Below, one piece after another: positions 25,664 to 33,731 of a DNA stretch of 64,000 bases; positions within the stretch are counted from its first letter, which is position 1, and every line of letters begins with the position of its first letter. The DNA comes from Blastopirellula sediminis (GTDB taxonomy: Bacteria > Planctomycetota > Planctomycetia > Pirellulales > Pirellulaceae). The position numbers were made by a program, and so were the translations under genes. Below the pieces are notes generated by a model, which saw only the letters and a list, made by a program, of their open reading frames with translations, was not told the DNA's origin and did no database searches. The DNA lies in contig NZ_JAJKFT010000004.1 in the NCBI RefSeq assembly GCF_020966755.1, positions 992,001-1,056,000 of the forward strand, read 5' to 3'.

Positions 25664-25797
25664 AAGGGGACGACGTGGAGAAGGGGACGACGTGGAGAAG
25701 GGGACGACGTGGAGAAGGGGACGACGTGGAGAAGGGGACGACGTGGAGAAGGGGACGACGTGGAGAAGGGGACGACGTGGAGAAGGGGACGGGGGTC
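25664..25797. repeat. 17-bp tandem repeat array (seven full copies plus a partial)
   Basis: The unit AAGGGGACGACGTGGAG is repeated seven times without a mismatch at 25664-25782. An eighth, partial copy then runs into GGGGACGGGGGTC, the core of the neighbouring dispersed repeat. There are no spacers. Perfect identity points to recent expansion. Confidence 0.95.
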
Positions 25798-25814
25798 ATT
25801 TCCGAGCCCGACTT

Positions 25815-25882
25815 AAAAAGACCCCCGTCCCCTTTTCTTGCCCGTCCCCTTTTCTTACTCTTCGCCGTCCCCTTTTCTTCGC
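25815..25882. repeat. Dispersed G/C-rich repeat, copy 2, with two degenerate tandem units
   Basis: AAAAAGACCCCCGTCCCC + TTTTCTT is followed by two shorter CCGTCCCCTTTTCTT units at 25842-25856 and 25866-25880. It lies just upstream of the SUKH-like gene. Confidence 0.75.
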
Positions 25883-25901
25883 CACCCGTGGAGATTGCCC
25901 C

Positions 25902-26528
25902 ATGACCAAACTACAGAAGCTTCTTTCGATAGCATCCGAGCCGTTGTCGCTACTTCGGCCCTCCGATGGCCATTCGCTGAAATTGTCCCGCCAACTTAAG
26001 ACACTTGTCGAATGCCGGAACGGCTTCTCGGCCTTTGAGTGTGCGTTAGTCGTATTTCCGAGCATGGATTCCAAGGGGGTGCCCGGAATTCACGAGTGGA
26101 ATGACCTGAACGGCTGGCGTGGCCATTATCGAGATGTGATAGACGATGAGGACTATTGCTTCGCTCAAGATCTGTTTGGATTACAATTCGCCTTGGCAAA
26201 ATCAGGGATCGTCAGACTTAACCCCGAAAGCGGCAGTGTGAGCTTGTACGCCAAGTCAATCGAAGACTGGGCGAAACGGCTGTTGGAGAACTATGAGGAG
26301 GACACCGCTTGGCCGCTGGCCCACGAATGGCAGATTGTGAACGGAGTCCTACCACCGCAAATGCGACTGCTCCCAAAAATCCCTTTTGTTCTTGGCGGTG
26401 AATTCGAGGTGGACAACTTGGTTGCGGTTGAATGTCATCAGGCAATGGAATACTGGGGCAAGCTCTATGATGCCATTCGGAACGTGCCCGAAGGGCAAAG
26501 AGTCAGCATACCAGGCTGGATTGACTGA
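25902..26528 (+). CDS. SMI1/KNR4 (SUKH)-like protein, likely orphan immunity protein
   Basis: About 208 residues from ATG 25902; the frame is open further upstream through the tandem array but that part is repeat-derived. Family-like features: 'CFAQDLFGLQFALAKSGIVR', 'SGSVSLYAKSIEDWAKRLLE', 'LAHEWQIVNGVLPPQMRLLP' and 'IPFVLGGEFEVDNLVAVE'. These fit the SUKH-like immunity family, whose members neutralise contact-dependent or polymorphic toxins. No toxin gene is adjacent, so it looks like an orphan antidote in the same accessory zone as the RHS remnant. Cytoplasmic, no signal peptide. Confidence 0.6.
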   Translation: MTKLQKLLSIASEPLSLLRPSDGHSLKLSRQLKTLVECRNGFSAFECALVVFPSMDSKGVPGIHEWNDLNGWRGHYRDVIDDEDYCFAQDLFGLQFALAKSGIVRLNPESGSVSLYAKSIEDWAKRLLENYEEDTAWPLAHEWQIVNGVLPPQMRLLPKIPFVLGGEFEVDNLVAVECHQAMEYWGKLYDAIRNVPEGQRVSIPGWID

Positions 26529-26654
26529 TGGGCTCAACATGCGATCGAGCCGGGAAAAATTGTCGTCGCCGCGCGCTCTACTAGCCATTCTTTATTGACC
26601 ACTGCGCCGGCAATCTAATTGGTGCGAACTCCCCTCGCTTCCTCTATGGAAAAG

Positions 26655-26677
26655 AAAAGGGGACGGGGGTCTTTTTT
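26655..26677. repeat. Dispersed G/C-rich repeat, copy 3 (inverted)
   Basis: AAAAGGGGACGGGGGTC followed by a T6 run, the reverse complement of copies 1 and 2. Confidence 0.75.
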
Positions 26678-26733
26678 CGTTCGCGCCCTTTTTTCGCCCG
26701 TGGGTAGCGGTTCGCCGCGCCAGTTCGACAGGT

Positions 26734-28002
26734 TTACTCTTCGTTCGCTTGCCAGCGAAAGAGGTTGACGGCATTCAGATCCCGCACGATCACATCATTT
26801 CCGCTGATCGCAAGGTGCGCCCAGGCTTCGTCTTCGCTAACCTTTCTCTCGTCCAGCAACTCGAACTTTTCCGGATTGGCTCGCAGCAGTAAGAGGAGTC
26901 CACGTTCGTCGAGGGCAAGGATCTGGTCGTCCTGAGCGACCAGGCTGCAATACTTGCCGTACGGCTGGGAGGTCCATTGTCGTTCGCCGGTACGAAGATC
27001 GATGCAAGTGAATCGCTGGTTTTGCAAATGCAGGTAGGCGTGTCCGGCGATGACGACCGGAGTCGACATGTACCCAGCGGCGTTGTTACTCCAAGTCTCG
27101 TCGCAAGTGAACTTCCCGTCCGTTTGGGTGACCGTGAATAACCACGACTTGTTTTGGTAGGAGCTTGTAAAGACGCCGTCTTCAAATGGGGTGGGCGTGA
27201 GGATATTCATGCCGCGAAAACTTGGCACTTCATGTTCCCACAGGAGTGCGCCATTTTCGGGATCCACCCCAACCAGTTTCTCCCGCGTCTGTACGACGAG
27301 TTGACGCTTGCCTGCAAGGGTTGCGATGGTCGGCGAGGAAAATGCGCTCCCCATCATTCCTCCATCGTCGATCAGCACGCGCCAGACGATCTTGCCGGTC
27401 GCTTTCTCCAACTTGATAAACGAGGCGCCTGCCTGGACGTAGAGTGAGTCGCCGTCGAGCAGCGGAGAACTGGCGAACCCGAAAGAGGGCAACGGCGTTT
27501 TCAATTGCTCGACGAAATCGACTCGCCACTGCTCCTCGCCGGTTTGAGCGTTGAGAGAGACCAGGACGTCTCGCATGCCAGCCACGTAGAGACTTTCGCC
27601 ATCGAAGGCCGGAGTGGATCGAATCCAGCTTCCATTGGCCGCGGCGAAGAACGGCACGGTCATCGCGCCAGGCCACTTGGTCTTCCATAACTCCTTTCCG
27701 CTCTCGCGATCGAGCGCATACGCGACTTCAAACTCGTTGTTCTCTGTGCCGGTCACAAAGATGGCGGAGTCCGAGACGACGGGACCGGAATAGCTGGGAG
27801 GGAGTTCGACTCGCCAGGAGCGCTTAAGCGTCTGCTCGTTTAAGGAAGATGGCCAGGCGGGGCCTTGGACCACAGCGTCACGTTGGGGACCGCGCCATTG
27901 ATTCCAGAGTGGGAGCGTTTCCTGTCCGACAAGCGACGTCTGACAGGCCAGGGCGATCAATACGACGAACACGTCGCCGAGCAAACGCTTTAACATCCTC
28001 AC
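26734..28002 (-). CDS. Exported PQQ-like beta-propeller protein
   Basis: The 422-residue product starts at a GTG preceded by AAGGA. A signal peptide (LLGDVFVVLIALACQTSLVG) is followed by 'WNQWRGPQRDAVVQG', a common planctomycete opening, and then repeated propeller blades: 'YALDRESGKELWKTKWPG', 'VSLNAQTGEEQWRVD', 'IKLEKATGKIVWRVLIDDG', 'VGVDPENGALLWEHEVPS'. These are PQQ-like/BamB-type WD-style blades without visible quinoprotein catalytic residues. Proteins of this type are periplasmic and probably scaffold or bind polymers. No operon partner is apparent. Confidence 0.8.
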   Translation of the reverse strand: MRMLKRLLGDVFVVLIALACQTSLVGQETLPLWNQWRGPQRDAVVQGPAWPSSLNEQTLKRSWRVELPPSYSGPVVSDSAIFVTGTENNEFEVAYALDRESGKELWKTKWPGAMTVPFFAAANGSWIRSTPAFDGESLYVAGMRDVLVSLNAQTGEEQWRVDFVEQLKTPLPSFGFASSPLLDGDSLYVQAGASFIKLEKATGKIVWRVLIDDGGMMGSAFSSPTIATLAGKRQLVVQTREKLVGVDPENGALLWEHEVPSFRGMNILTPTPFEDGVFTSSYQNKSWLFTVTQTDGKFTCDETWSNNAAGYMSTPVVIAGHAYLHLQNQRFTCIDLRTGERQWTSQPYGKYCSLVAQDDQILALDERGLLLLLRANPEKFELLDERKVSEDEAWAHLAISGNDVIVRDLNAVNLFRWQANEE

Positions 28003-28190
28003 GTTTTCCTTGTTGGAGCCGGATTGATCTGGGTTTGGTCGTCGTCATGGAGGCCGAAAGGTTTACCAGAGGGTTGTAGAGGCGACCTGCAAAATGACAA
28101 CTGCATCCGGCGAAATCTTTTCCCTTGCTGGCGCTGCGAACTACGATTTCGAATTACAGAATCTGTTATCGATGGTGGGATGCCGGCTTC

Positions 28191-28233
28191 GTAGTATCGC
28201 AGGCGGAGGGCGGTAAATCGCCTACGATACTAC
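28191..28233. repeat. Inverted repeat in 315-bp intergenic gap
   Basis: Arms GTAGTATCGCAGGCG (28191-28205) and CGCCTACGATACTAC (28219-28233) pair with one mismatch around a 13-nt loop. The rest of 28003-28317 carries a copy of the TAGCCCG repeat (28262-28287, and a degenerate one near 28115-28140) and nothing coding that I can support. Confidence 0.65.
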
Positions 28234-28261
28234 TCGGCCAGTTTTGGTTCTTTGCGGCCGC

Positions 28262-28287
28262 ATTTCCCTCGCTTGCGCTTCGGGCTA
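28262..28287. repeat. TAGCCCG dispersed repeat, inverted copy
   Basis: ATTTCCCTCGCTTGCGCTTC then GGGCTA; the reverse complement matches the first motif of the repeats at 17671 and 46663. Confidence 0.65.
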
Positions 28288-28317
28288 CTATTGGGGCGGC
28301 TTGGCGTTTAGCCTCGT

Positions 28318-29466
28318 TTATTTAGGGCCGCCGGCTAGGCCGTTTACCCATGGTTCCGGTTGCAGGACGCCGCCGTAGTCGGTCGCTTTGTCGCGCCAGA
28401 CGGCGTGCAGGTGAATCGGGAAGACCGTTTGGCTCGCCTGGCACGAGAGTTCGATCCAGAGGTGCGGGCCGTCGATGCGGACGTAGTCGCCCGCTTCTTT
28501 CAGGTCGCCGGTTCCGGAGAAGGCGATGCAGGTTTGATCCAACTCGGCGAAGTAGCGGCGTCGATAATCTTCCGCTTGGGGCGAATCGCCGGTCCAGGCG
28601 AGGATCGCTTGTTGGACGAAGACTTGCGATGCATTGCTGAGGCGGCTGTAGGCAATTCCATGTCGCGATTTCGGGAAGAGTCCGTCGCGGCCGGGACCGA
28701 CGGCGACGTCATTAAATTGCCGTTTGATCCGAGCGATGCGAAGTTGCTCCGGCGTAAGCGATCGCATCAGACCTTGGATCGACTCGTGCATCGGCTTGAG
28801 AGGATCATGCGTGACGCGATCGCGACCGGTCCAGCGAATCGGTTCGACGCCGACGAAATAGGGAGTCGCCGAAGCTTGTGCGCCGTGGTAGTAGTGATTG
28901 ACGGCGAGGTGATCTCCGCCGAACTGGAGCATCCAAGGCTTTTCCTTCGAGGGAACGCCGAGCATTGCGATCGAGTAGTTGTTGCGTCCGAACAAGTCGG
29001 TGTGGCCTGCGATGCCGGTATGGGCGAAGGCGTCGTCGGCCAGGCGAATCTCCATCATGCGGTCAAAGCCTTGCTGTCCCAAGCTGACGCGGGCGACTTC
29101 GAGTGCTGATTCCAGTTGCTCAGGAGACATATCGCGAAAGTCCAAGCCGTTACGCTGCACGATGTCGGCCGGAAAGTTCGACCAGCGGCTCGCGTTGGCC
29201 GGTGAGAAATCAGTCAACACTTCGCGGCGCTGAAAGCCGCGCAAGGATTCGAGAAACGCTTCCGCGGCGTCGACCACTGCATCGGTATGGCTCGCCGGGG
29301 GAAGGCCTGTATTGATCTGCGACGGTAAGAATCCAGAGCTTGCAAAGTTGTCGCCGCAAACTAATCGCGGCATCCAGGTCGTTAGAGCGGCAGTCGCCAG
29401 ACCGGCCAGAACTGTGCGGCGAGTCGGCGGGGTCGAATCTGCGCATAATGAGCCACCGTTTTCCAT
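28318..29466 (-). CDS. DUF3500 family exported protein
   Basis: The 382-residue product has a Tat-like N-terminus (TRRTVLAGLATAALTTW). The body matches DUF3500: 'AFLESLRGFQRREVLTDFS', 'RNGLDFRDMSPEQLESALEV', 'PWMLQFGGDHLAVNHYYHG', 'TPYFVGVEPIRWTG'. The conserved H in 'GGDHLAVN' and the 'H-L-W-I-E' block near the C-terminus are present. The biochemical function of DUF3500 is not established to my knowledge. It lies upstream of the beta-propeller gene on the same strand but across a 315-bp repeat-bearing gap, so co-transcription is doubtful. Confidence 0.8.
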   Translation of the reverse strand: MENGGSLCADSTPPTRRTVLAGLATAALTTWMPRLVCGDNFASSGFLPSQINTGLPPASHTDAVVDAAEAFLESLRGFQRREVLTDFSPANASRWSNFPADIVQRNGLDFRDMSPEQLESALEVARVSLGQQGFDRMMEIRLADDAFAHTGIAGHTDLFGRNNYSIAMLGVPSKEKPWMLQFGGDHLAVNHYYHGAQASATPYFVGVEPIRWTGRDRVTHDPLKPMHESIQGLMRSLTPEQLRIARIKRQFNDVAVGPGRDGLFPKSRHGIAYSRLSNASQVFVQQAILAWTGDSPQAEDYRRRYFAELDQTCIAFSGTGDLKEAGDYVRIDGPHLWIELSCQASQTVFPIHLHAVWRDKATDYGGVLQPEPWVNGLAGGPK

Positions 29467-29745
29467 AGGAAAAGTCCTCTTCTCTCCGAGTGAACGTGCG
29501 GCGGCGATCCAATCGATTGATTGTCGCCGCCGTCGGTCGGCATGCGTTCCAATAGTTAATGCGTAAACTATTTTGGCGAGAGGCCAGGAATTTGTATTGC
29601 AGCGTCGCGGTTCGCCGCGAGTGGTGAGAAAGCGTAGTCACCTTGGCCGGAAAGAGGCCCGGCAGAATGTGTGTAGAGGTAGAACTCTTGTTTCCACGAA
29701 GGAGTCAAGGCGGCGGGTTTACGCCGGCGAGCGCATTTCTTACTT

Positions 29746-29774
29746 GGGTGCCACTGGCCTTAGCCAGTGTCTTC
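29746..29774. repeat. REP element, left boundary of RAYT unit
   Basis: GGGTGC head, hairpin CACTGGC (29752-29758) - CTTA - GCCAGTG (29763-29769), tail TCTTC. Its reverse complement equals 30492-30520 except for one base. Confidence 0.85.
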
Positions 29775-30384
29775 ACTCGGAATGCGGCGTTTGCACGCCC
29801 CCAATATCCCAAAACTCCGTCGGCGGCTTCGTTAGCCTGGGAAGATGCGAATCTTGAATTCCGGTCTGATAAAAGCGAACGCTCGACCATTTCCAATCAA
29901 CGGCTCGACGGCAAAGTCCGCGACGAACCGGGTTTTCGTGAATGTATTCGATGGCCGCTTTGACCGCACTCGATTGGAACAGATTGCGATCGTAGCCGGA
30001 ACCTTCCTGCCAGAATCGAAACGTCCGTTTGCCGGGCCGTTCTGCGATCGTCAATTCGTCCAATAGTCGAGACTGGGCCGTGATCAGGATTTCCTTAATC
30101 TGCACCGACGTCGGCTGTTTCATTTGTTGCAGCAGGCGGCTAATGTTGACGTCGAAGCCCGTCGGCAAAACCAGCAGATGAACGTGCTCCGGCATGAAGA
30201 CCATCGCGATCAATTGGCATTGCTCGGCTTGGCAAGCGTCATCGATTGCACGAGCGAAAATAGAACGCCACGTGTCATTGGTCAGCAGCGGGCGGCGACG
30301 ATAACAGGAAAATGTCAGTTCGTGGAAGTGCCCCGGCACATGAAAATGCTTGACGCGTTTTCGGTGTTGCGGCTGGCCGTTCAT
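29773..30384 (-). CDS. REP-associated tyrosine transposase (RAYT, IS200-like Y1 family)
   Basis: The 203-residue product has the hallmark order of a Y1 HUH single-strand transposase: N-terminal 'HFHELTFSCYRRRPLL', the HUH metal site in 'FMPEHVHLLVLP' (H67, H69) and catalytic Tyr147 in 'AIEYIHENPVRRGL', followed by 'AVDWKWSSVRFY'. This is the RAYT branch rather than true IS200/IS605: single-copy, with flanking REPs instead of classical IS ends. RAYTs cut and join single-stranded REP hairpins and spread REPINs through a genome. All catalytic residues are present, so it appears functional. The stop codon overlaps the left REP edge. Confidence 0.88.
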   Translation of the reverse strand: MNGQPQHRKRVKHFHVPGHFHELTFSCYRRRPLLTNDTWRSIFARAIDDACQAEQCQLIAMVFMPEHVHLLVLPTGFDVNISRLLQQMKQPTSVQIKEILITAQSRLLDELTIAERPGKRTFRFWQEGSGYDRNLFQSSAVKAAIEYIHENPVRRGLCRRAVDWKWSSVRFYQTGIQDSHLPRLTKPPTEFWDIGGVQTPHSE

Positions 30385-30491
30385 GTTCGGCAGGGTAGAG
30401 AATTATTGACTTCACGTCAAAAGAATTCTTGACTTAGGTAAGTGCGTATGAAGGGGTGTGGAATGGACGTCGGAGTTTGATATTCGGAAGA

Positions 30492-30520
30492 GAAGACACT
30501 GGCTAGGGCCAGTGGCACCC
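30492..30520. repeat. REP element, right boundary of RAYT unit
   Basis: GAAGA tail, hairpin CACTGGC - TAGG - GCCAGTG, head GCACCC. It is the inverted partner of 29746-29774 and lies about 110 bp upstream of the RAYT start. Confidence 0.85.
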
Positions 30521-30546
30521 GTTCCGATCGTACTCTTGATCGCCGA

Positions 30547-31848
30547 TTAGATCTTGCGTTTGAGGGAATAACGCGTCGCGTCTAGATGCGGCGTTTCGTC
30601 GTTCATGATCTCGGCGATCAGTTTGCCGGTGCCGGGGGACATGGAGAGGCCCAGCATGTTGTGGCCGGCGGCGACGTAGACGTTGCCGTATTTAGGGGAG
30701 CGGTCGATGTATGGCGTGCTGTCGGGGGTCATCGGACGCCAGCCGTACCACTTTTCGAGGATCGGTTCGCAGTGGGGAGTTTTTAGATAGACTTCGGCGC
30801 CGCGCGTCAGGATGCCAAGACGCTTCTCATTGATACGCGTGTCGTAGCCGGCGAACTCCATCGTCGAGCCCAAGCGATAGCCGCTTTCCCATGGCGTGAC
30901 GCCGACGTGATGTTGTTCGAGCAGCATCGGGAACTTCGGGCAGATCTCCGGGCGGGGCATCGTCATCGAATACCCTTTGCCTGGTTGGATCGGAATCTTG
31001 CAGCCGAGTTGATCGTTCAGGAAGGGAGTCCACGCGCCGGCGGCGATCAAGAAGTCTTCCGCTTCGATCGTGTCGGTCGACGTTTCGGCCGCGGTCGCCG
31101 TCTTGCCGCCGCTGGTGAATTTTTGAAATTCGCAGTTCTCGCGGATCTCGACTCCCATCCGCTCCAGCACTGTCCGCCACGCCGTCATCAGGCGATCGGG
31201 ACGGAGATGGGCGTCGCCCCCAAAGAGCCAACCGCCGGCCAGACCGGGTTTGAGCGCCGGCTCGAGTTCGTTGAGCGCTTCGCCGACATAGGGCGCGGCG
31301 ACGACGTTGAACTCGCGGGCGAGGAGTTCGTTGACGTGGCCGAATTCATCGAAGTGCGGCTTGTCTTGAAAGACGAAGAGGAGCCCGCGTTCTTCAAACT
31401 CACACTCCATTTGCTCTTGCGCGATGATCTCGCTGTAGAGATGTCGCGACGATTGCAGCAGCGCATGAATGCCGGCGGCGGCTTGCATCATCGGCGCGCG
31501 GCGGCAGCGGAGGGCGAACTTCGTCAGCCAACTCCAGAGCGACGGCGAAAAGCGGAAGCGAATGGCGAAGGGGGAGTTCGACTGCAGCATCGACAACATC
31601 GACGGCAACAACACGCCGGGTTGCGCCAGCGGCAAGACGTGACTTGGCGAAACGTAACCGCAGTTCGCGTGCGAGCAGCCGGCGCCGAAGGTTCCTTTTT
31701 CGAGGATGACGACTTTACGACCTGACTTGGCGAGATAGTACGCGGCGGCGGCGCCGACGACCCCTCCACCGATGACGACGGCTGGCCGATTGCTCACGGG
31801 CGGTCTGCTTCTTGCTTGCGGATTAGCGGGGAGGAATGCCGAACGCAA
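30547..31848 (-). CDS. FAD-dependent D-amino-acid dehydrogenase, probably D-hydroxyproline oxidising
   Basis: The 433-residue product has an N-terminal Rossmann FAD motif ('VVIGGGVVGAAAAYYLAKSG') and a DadA-type body ('GAGCSHANCGYVSPSHVLPL', 'AGAWTPFLNDQLGCKIPIQP', 'GYSMTMPRP', 'VAAGHNMLGLSMSPGTGKLI'). It removes electrons from a D-amino acid, giving an imine. Next to a proline-racemase-family epimerase and a DapA-family enzyme, the likely substrate is cis-4-hydroxy-D-proline. The ATG start overlaps the epimerase gene by 26 bp; a GTG at 31797, closer to the FAD motif, is an alternative. It is the third gene of a minus-strand operon. Confidence 0.85.
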   Translation of the reverse strand: MRSAFLPANPQARSRPPVSNRPAVVIGGGVVGAAAAYYLAKSGRKVVILEKGTFGAGCSHANCGYVSPSHVLPLAQPGVLLPSMLSMLQSNSPFAIRFRFSPSLWSWLTKFALRCRRAPMMQAAAGIHALLQSSRHLYSEIIAQEQMECEFEERGLLFVFQDKPHFDEFGHVNELLAREFNVVAAPYVGEALNELEPALKPGLAGGWLFGGDAHLRPDRLMTAWRTVLERMGVEIRENCEFQKFTSGGKTATAAETSTDTIEAEDFLIAAGAWTPFLNDQLGCKIPIQPGKGYSMTMPRPEICPKFPMLLEQHHVGVTPWESGYRLGSTMEFAGYDTRINEKRLGILTRGAEVYLKTPHCEPILEKWYGWRPMTPDSTPYIDRSPKYGNVYVAAGHNMLGLSMSPGTGKLIAEIMNDETPHLDATRYSLKRKI

Positions 31849-32785
31849 ATCGATCGGCCGGGTCGATGATCAGCTGGGAGACGGCCGTGACAAACGCCGA
31901 GCCGCGAATCGTGGGAATGATCTGACCATCGACTACAGCATAACTTGCTTGGAAAATGCTGCCAGTGATCGATTCTTGTCGCCAGACTTCGCCGGGCGCC
32001 AGTTTTTCTTCGGCGGCGAGGACCGCGACCTTGGCCGACGTGCCGGTTCCGCAGGGAGAACGATCGTATTCGCCGCCGGGGCAAAGGACGAAATTGCGGG
32101 AGTCGGCCGCGAGCTCGTTGCTGGGATTGCCATAGAGCTCGATGTGATCGATTTTCCCGTTACTCGCGCCGGTGATCTTCTGCTTGTCGATCGTTTTGCG
32201 AATCGCCTTGGTAAACCAGAGGAGTTCGTCTCGATCAGAGTAGTTGAGCTCCATCGACGGCGACTTCACCAGGAAAAACCAATTTCCGCCGTACGCGATA
32301 TCTCCCACCACGTTGCCATAGCCGGGGACGCTCAGCTCGACGTCCGCCTTGTAGCGATAGCTGGCGACATTGCGGACGCTCACTTCGCCGTTGTCATGCA
32401 GCGTCGCCAAGATGTCGCCGACTGGAGTTTCGATCCGATGCGGGCCTGGCTTGATTCGCCCGAGATGGGCGAGGGTCGCGACGACGCCGATCGTCCCGTG
32501 CCCGCACATGCCGAGCACATCGACGTTGTTGAAAAAGATGACGCCGGCGGTAGCGTCCGGATTGGTCGGCGGCGTCAACAGCGCGCCGACCATCGCTTCC
32601 GACGCCCGGGGCTCGGTACAGGTGCTGCTGCGGATCCAGTCGAACTTCTTTTTGAAGATGGTGCGACGTTCCGACAGCGGTCCGCTGCCAAGGTCGATCT
32701 CTTGGTCAATCACGCGAGTCGGCTCGCCCCCGGTGTGCGAGTCGACCACCGAGAGCGTCGTTACCGAGCGGGGAGTTTTGGCCAC
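31823..32785 (-). CDS. 4-hydroxyproline epimerase (proline racemase family)
   Basis: The 320-residue product has both catalytic cysteines of the two-base mechanism: C94 in 'LGMCGHGTIGV' and C245 in 'DRSPCGTGTSAKV'. The N-terminal 'VVDSHTGGEPTRVI' is a family hallmark. Two-cysteine members are either proline racemases or hydroxyproline epimerases; the D-amino-acid dehydrogenase and DapA-type neighbours favour epimerisation of trans-4-hydroxy-L-proline to the cis-D form. It is the middle gene of the operon, 9 bp after the upstream DapA-type gene. Assignment of substrate is by context. Confidence 0.85.
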   Translation of the reverse strand: MAKTPRSVTTLSVVDSHTGGEPTRVIDQEIDLGSGPLSERRTIFKKKFDWIRSSTCTEPRASEAMVGALLTPPTNPDATAGVIFFNNVDVLGMCGHGTIGVVATLAHLGRIKPGPHRIETPVGDILATLHDNGEVSVRNVASYRYKADVELSVPGYGNVVGDIAYGGNWFFLVKSPSMELNYSDRDELLWFTKAIRKTIDKQKITGASNGKIDHIELYGNPSNELAADSRNFVLCPGGEYDRSPCGTGTSAKVAVLAAEEKLAPGEVWRQESITGSIFQASYAVVDGQIIPTIRGSAFVTAVSQLIIDPADRFAFGIPPR

Positions 32786-32794
32786 GGCAGCCTC

Positions 32795-33697
32795 TTAAGC
32801 AGTAAGAACCGGACGCGTGGCGATCGCTTTACGAATCACGCTCAAGACCTTGTCACGTTCGGCGCCGACCAGCGGAAGCCGCGGCGGACGGGTCGTTTCG
32901 GTACCGTAACCGCATTCCTGAACCGCCAGTTTAATGTACTGGACCAGTTTGACGTCGGTGTCGAGGTGCAGCAGCGGCGTGTACCAGCGATAAACTTCGA
33001 CCGCTTCGGCGTAACGCCCTTCGAGGGCCAGGTCCCACAGCAGGCGATTTTCGGCCGGGAAGGCGTTGACCAGGCCCGAAACCCAGCCGTCGATTCCCAG
33101 GACCATGCTTTCGAGCACGACGTCGTCGACGCCGCAGAAGAGCAAGTAGCGATCGCCGCAGACATTGCGGATGTCGGTGATCCGGCGGGTATCTTCGGTC
33201 GATTCCTTGATCGCGACGAACTTCGGCTCGTCGGCCAGTTCGGCGAATTCTTCCGGGGTAATGTCGACCTTGTAGGAGACCGGATTGTTGTAGATCATGA
33301 TCGGCAGGTCCGACGCAGCGGCGACCGCGCGGAAGTGAGCGGCCGTTTCGCGGCTGTCGGAGCGATAGACCATCGCCGGCAGCACCATCAGCCCGTCGAC
33401 CCCAATTTTTTCGGCGTCAGCCGCATAGCGGCAGGCGGTTGCGGTGGTAAACTCGGCGACGCCGGTCAAAACCGGGACTCGGCCGTTAATGTGGGCGACG
33501 GCGGCCTTCAGGACTTCCAGCTTTTCGTCGTAGCTGAGCGAACAATTCTCGCCGACGGTCCCCAATAGGATCATGCCATGCACGCCGGCTTCGATCATCG
33601 CGTCGAGGTGCTGCAGCGTGGCGGGGATATTCACGGAAAGATCGGCGTTAAACTGGGTAGTCGCAGCCGGAAAAACTCCGCTCCAATCGACGTTCAT
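32795..33697 (-). CDS. DapA-family lyase/deaminase, probably pyrroline-4-hydroxy-2-carboxylate deaminase
   Basis: About 300 residues from ATG 33697 (MNVDWSGVFPAATTQF), which is the family's natural start; the frame is open to 33823 but the extra 42 residues are not DapA-like. It is a TIM-barrel class I aldolase-type enzyme with 'GVHGMILLGTVGEN' (GxxGE), Tyr136 in 'MIYNNPVSYK' and the Schiff-base Lys164 in 'VAIKESTEDT'. In hydroxyproline catabolism the DapA-family member deaminates the pyrroline to alpha-ketoglutarate semialdehyde. The final dehydrogenase is not in the window. It is the first gene of the operon and divergent from the GntR regulator. Confidence 0.83.
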   Translation of the reverse strand: MNVDWSGVFPAATTQFNADLSVNIPATLQHLDAMIEAGVHGMILLGTVGENCSLSYDEKLEVLKAAVAHINGRVPVLTGVAEFTTATACRYAADAEKIGVDGLMVLPAMVYRSDSRETAAHFRAVAAASDLPIMIYNNPVSYKVDITPEEFAELADEPKFVAIKESTEDTRRITDIRNVCGDRYLLFCGVDDVVLESMVLGIDGWVSGLVNAFPAENRLLWDLALEGRYAEAVEVYRWYTPLLHLDTDVKLVQYIKLAVQECGYGTETTRPPRLPLVGAERDKVLSVIRKAIATRPVLTA

Positions 33698-33731
33698 TCG
33701 TTTGGTCCTTTGGACGAACAAGATGAGGTTT

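Larger units (their letters stand above)
29746..30520 (-). mobile_element. RAYT unit: transposase gene bounded by inverted REPs
   Basis: A REP-associated tyrosine transposase gene is enclosed by 29-nt inverted REP elements differing at one loop base. The left REP abuts the transposase stop codon. Related REPs and REP pairs lie at 22628, 24775/24935, 38378/38427 and 45610/45659. Confidence 0.8.

Noticed and set aside
25664-25797. CRISPR array
   Set aside because: The repeats are only 17 bp and directly abut one another with no spacers; no cas gene is nearby.
25692-25901. N-terminal extension of the SUKH-like gene
   Set aside because: The frame is open through the tandem array, but the extension is pure repeat translation; ATG 25902 gives the natural domain start.
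31772-33568. 598-codon plus-strand frame
   Set aside because: Antisense to the epimerase and DapA-family genes with intact catalytic residues.
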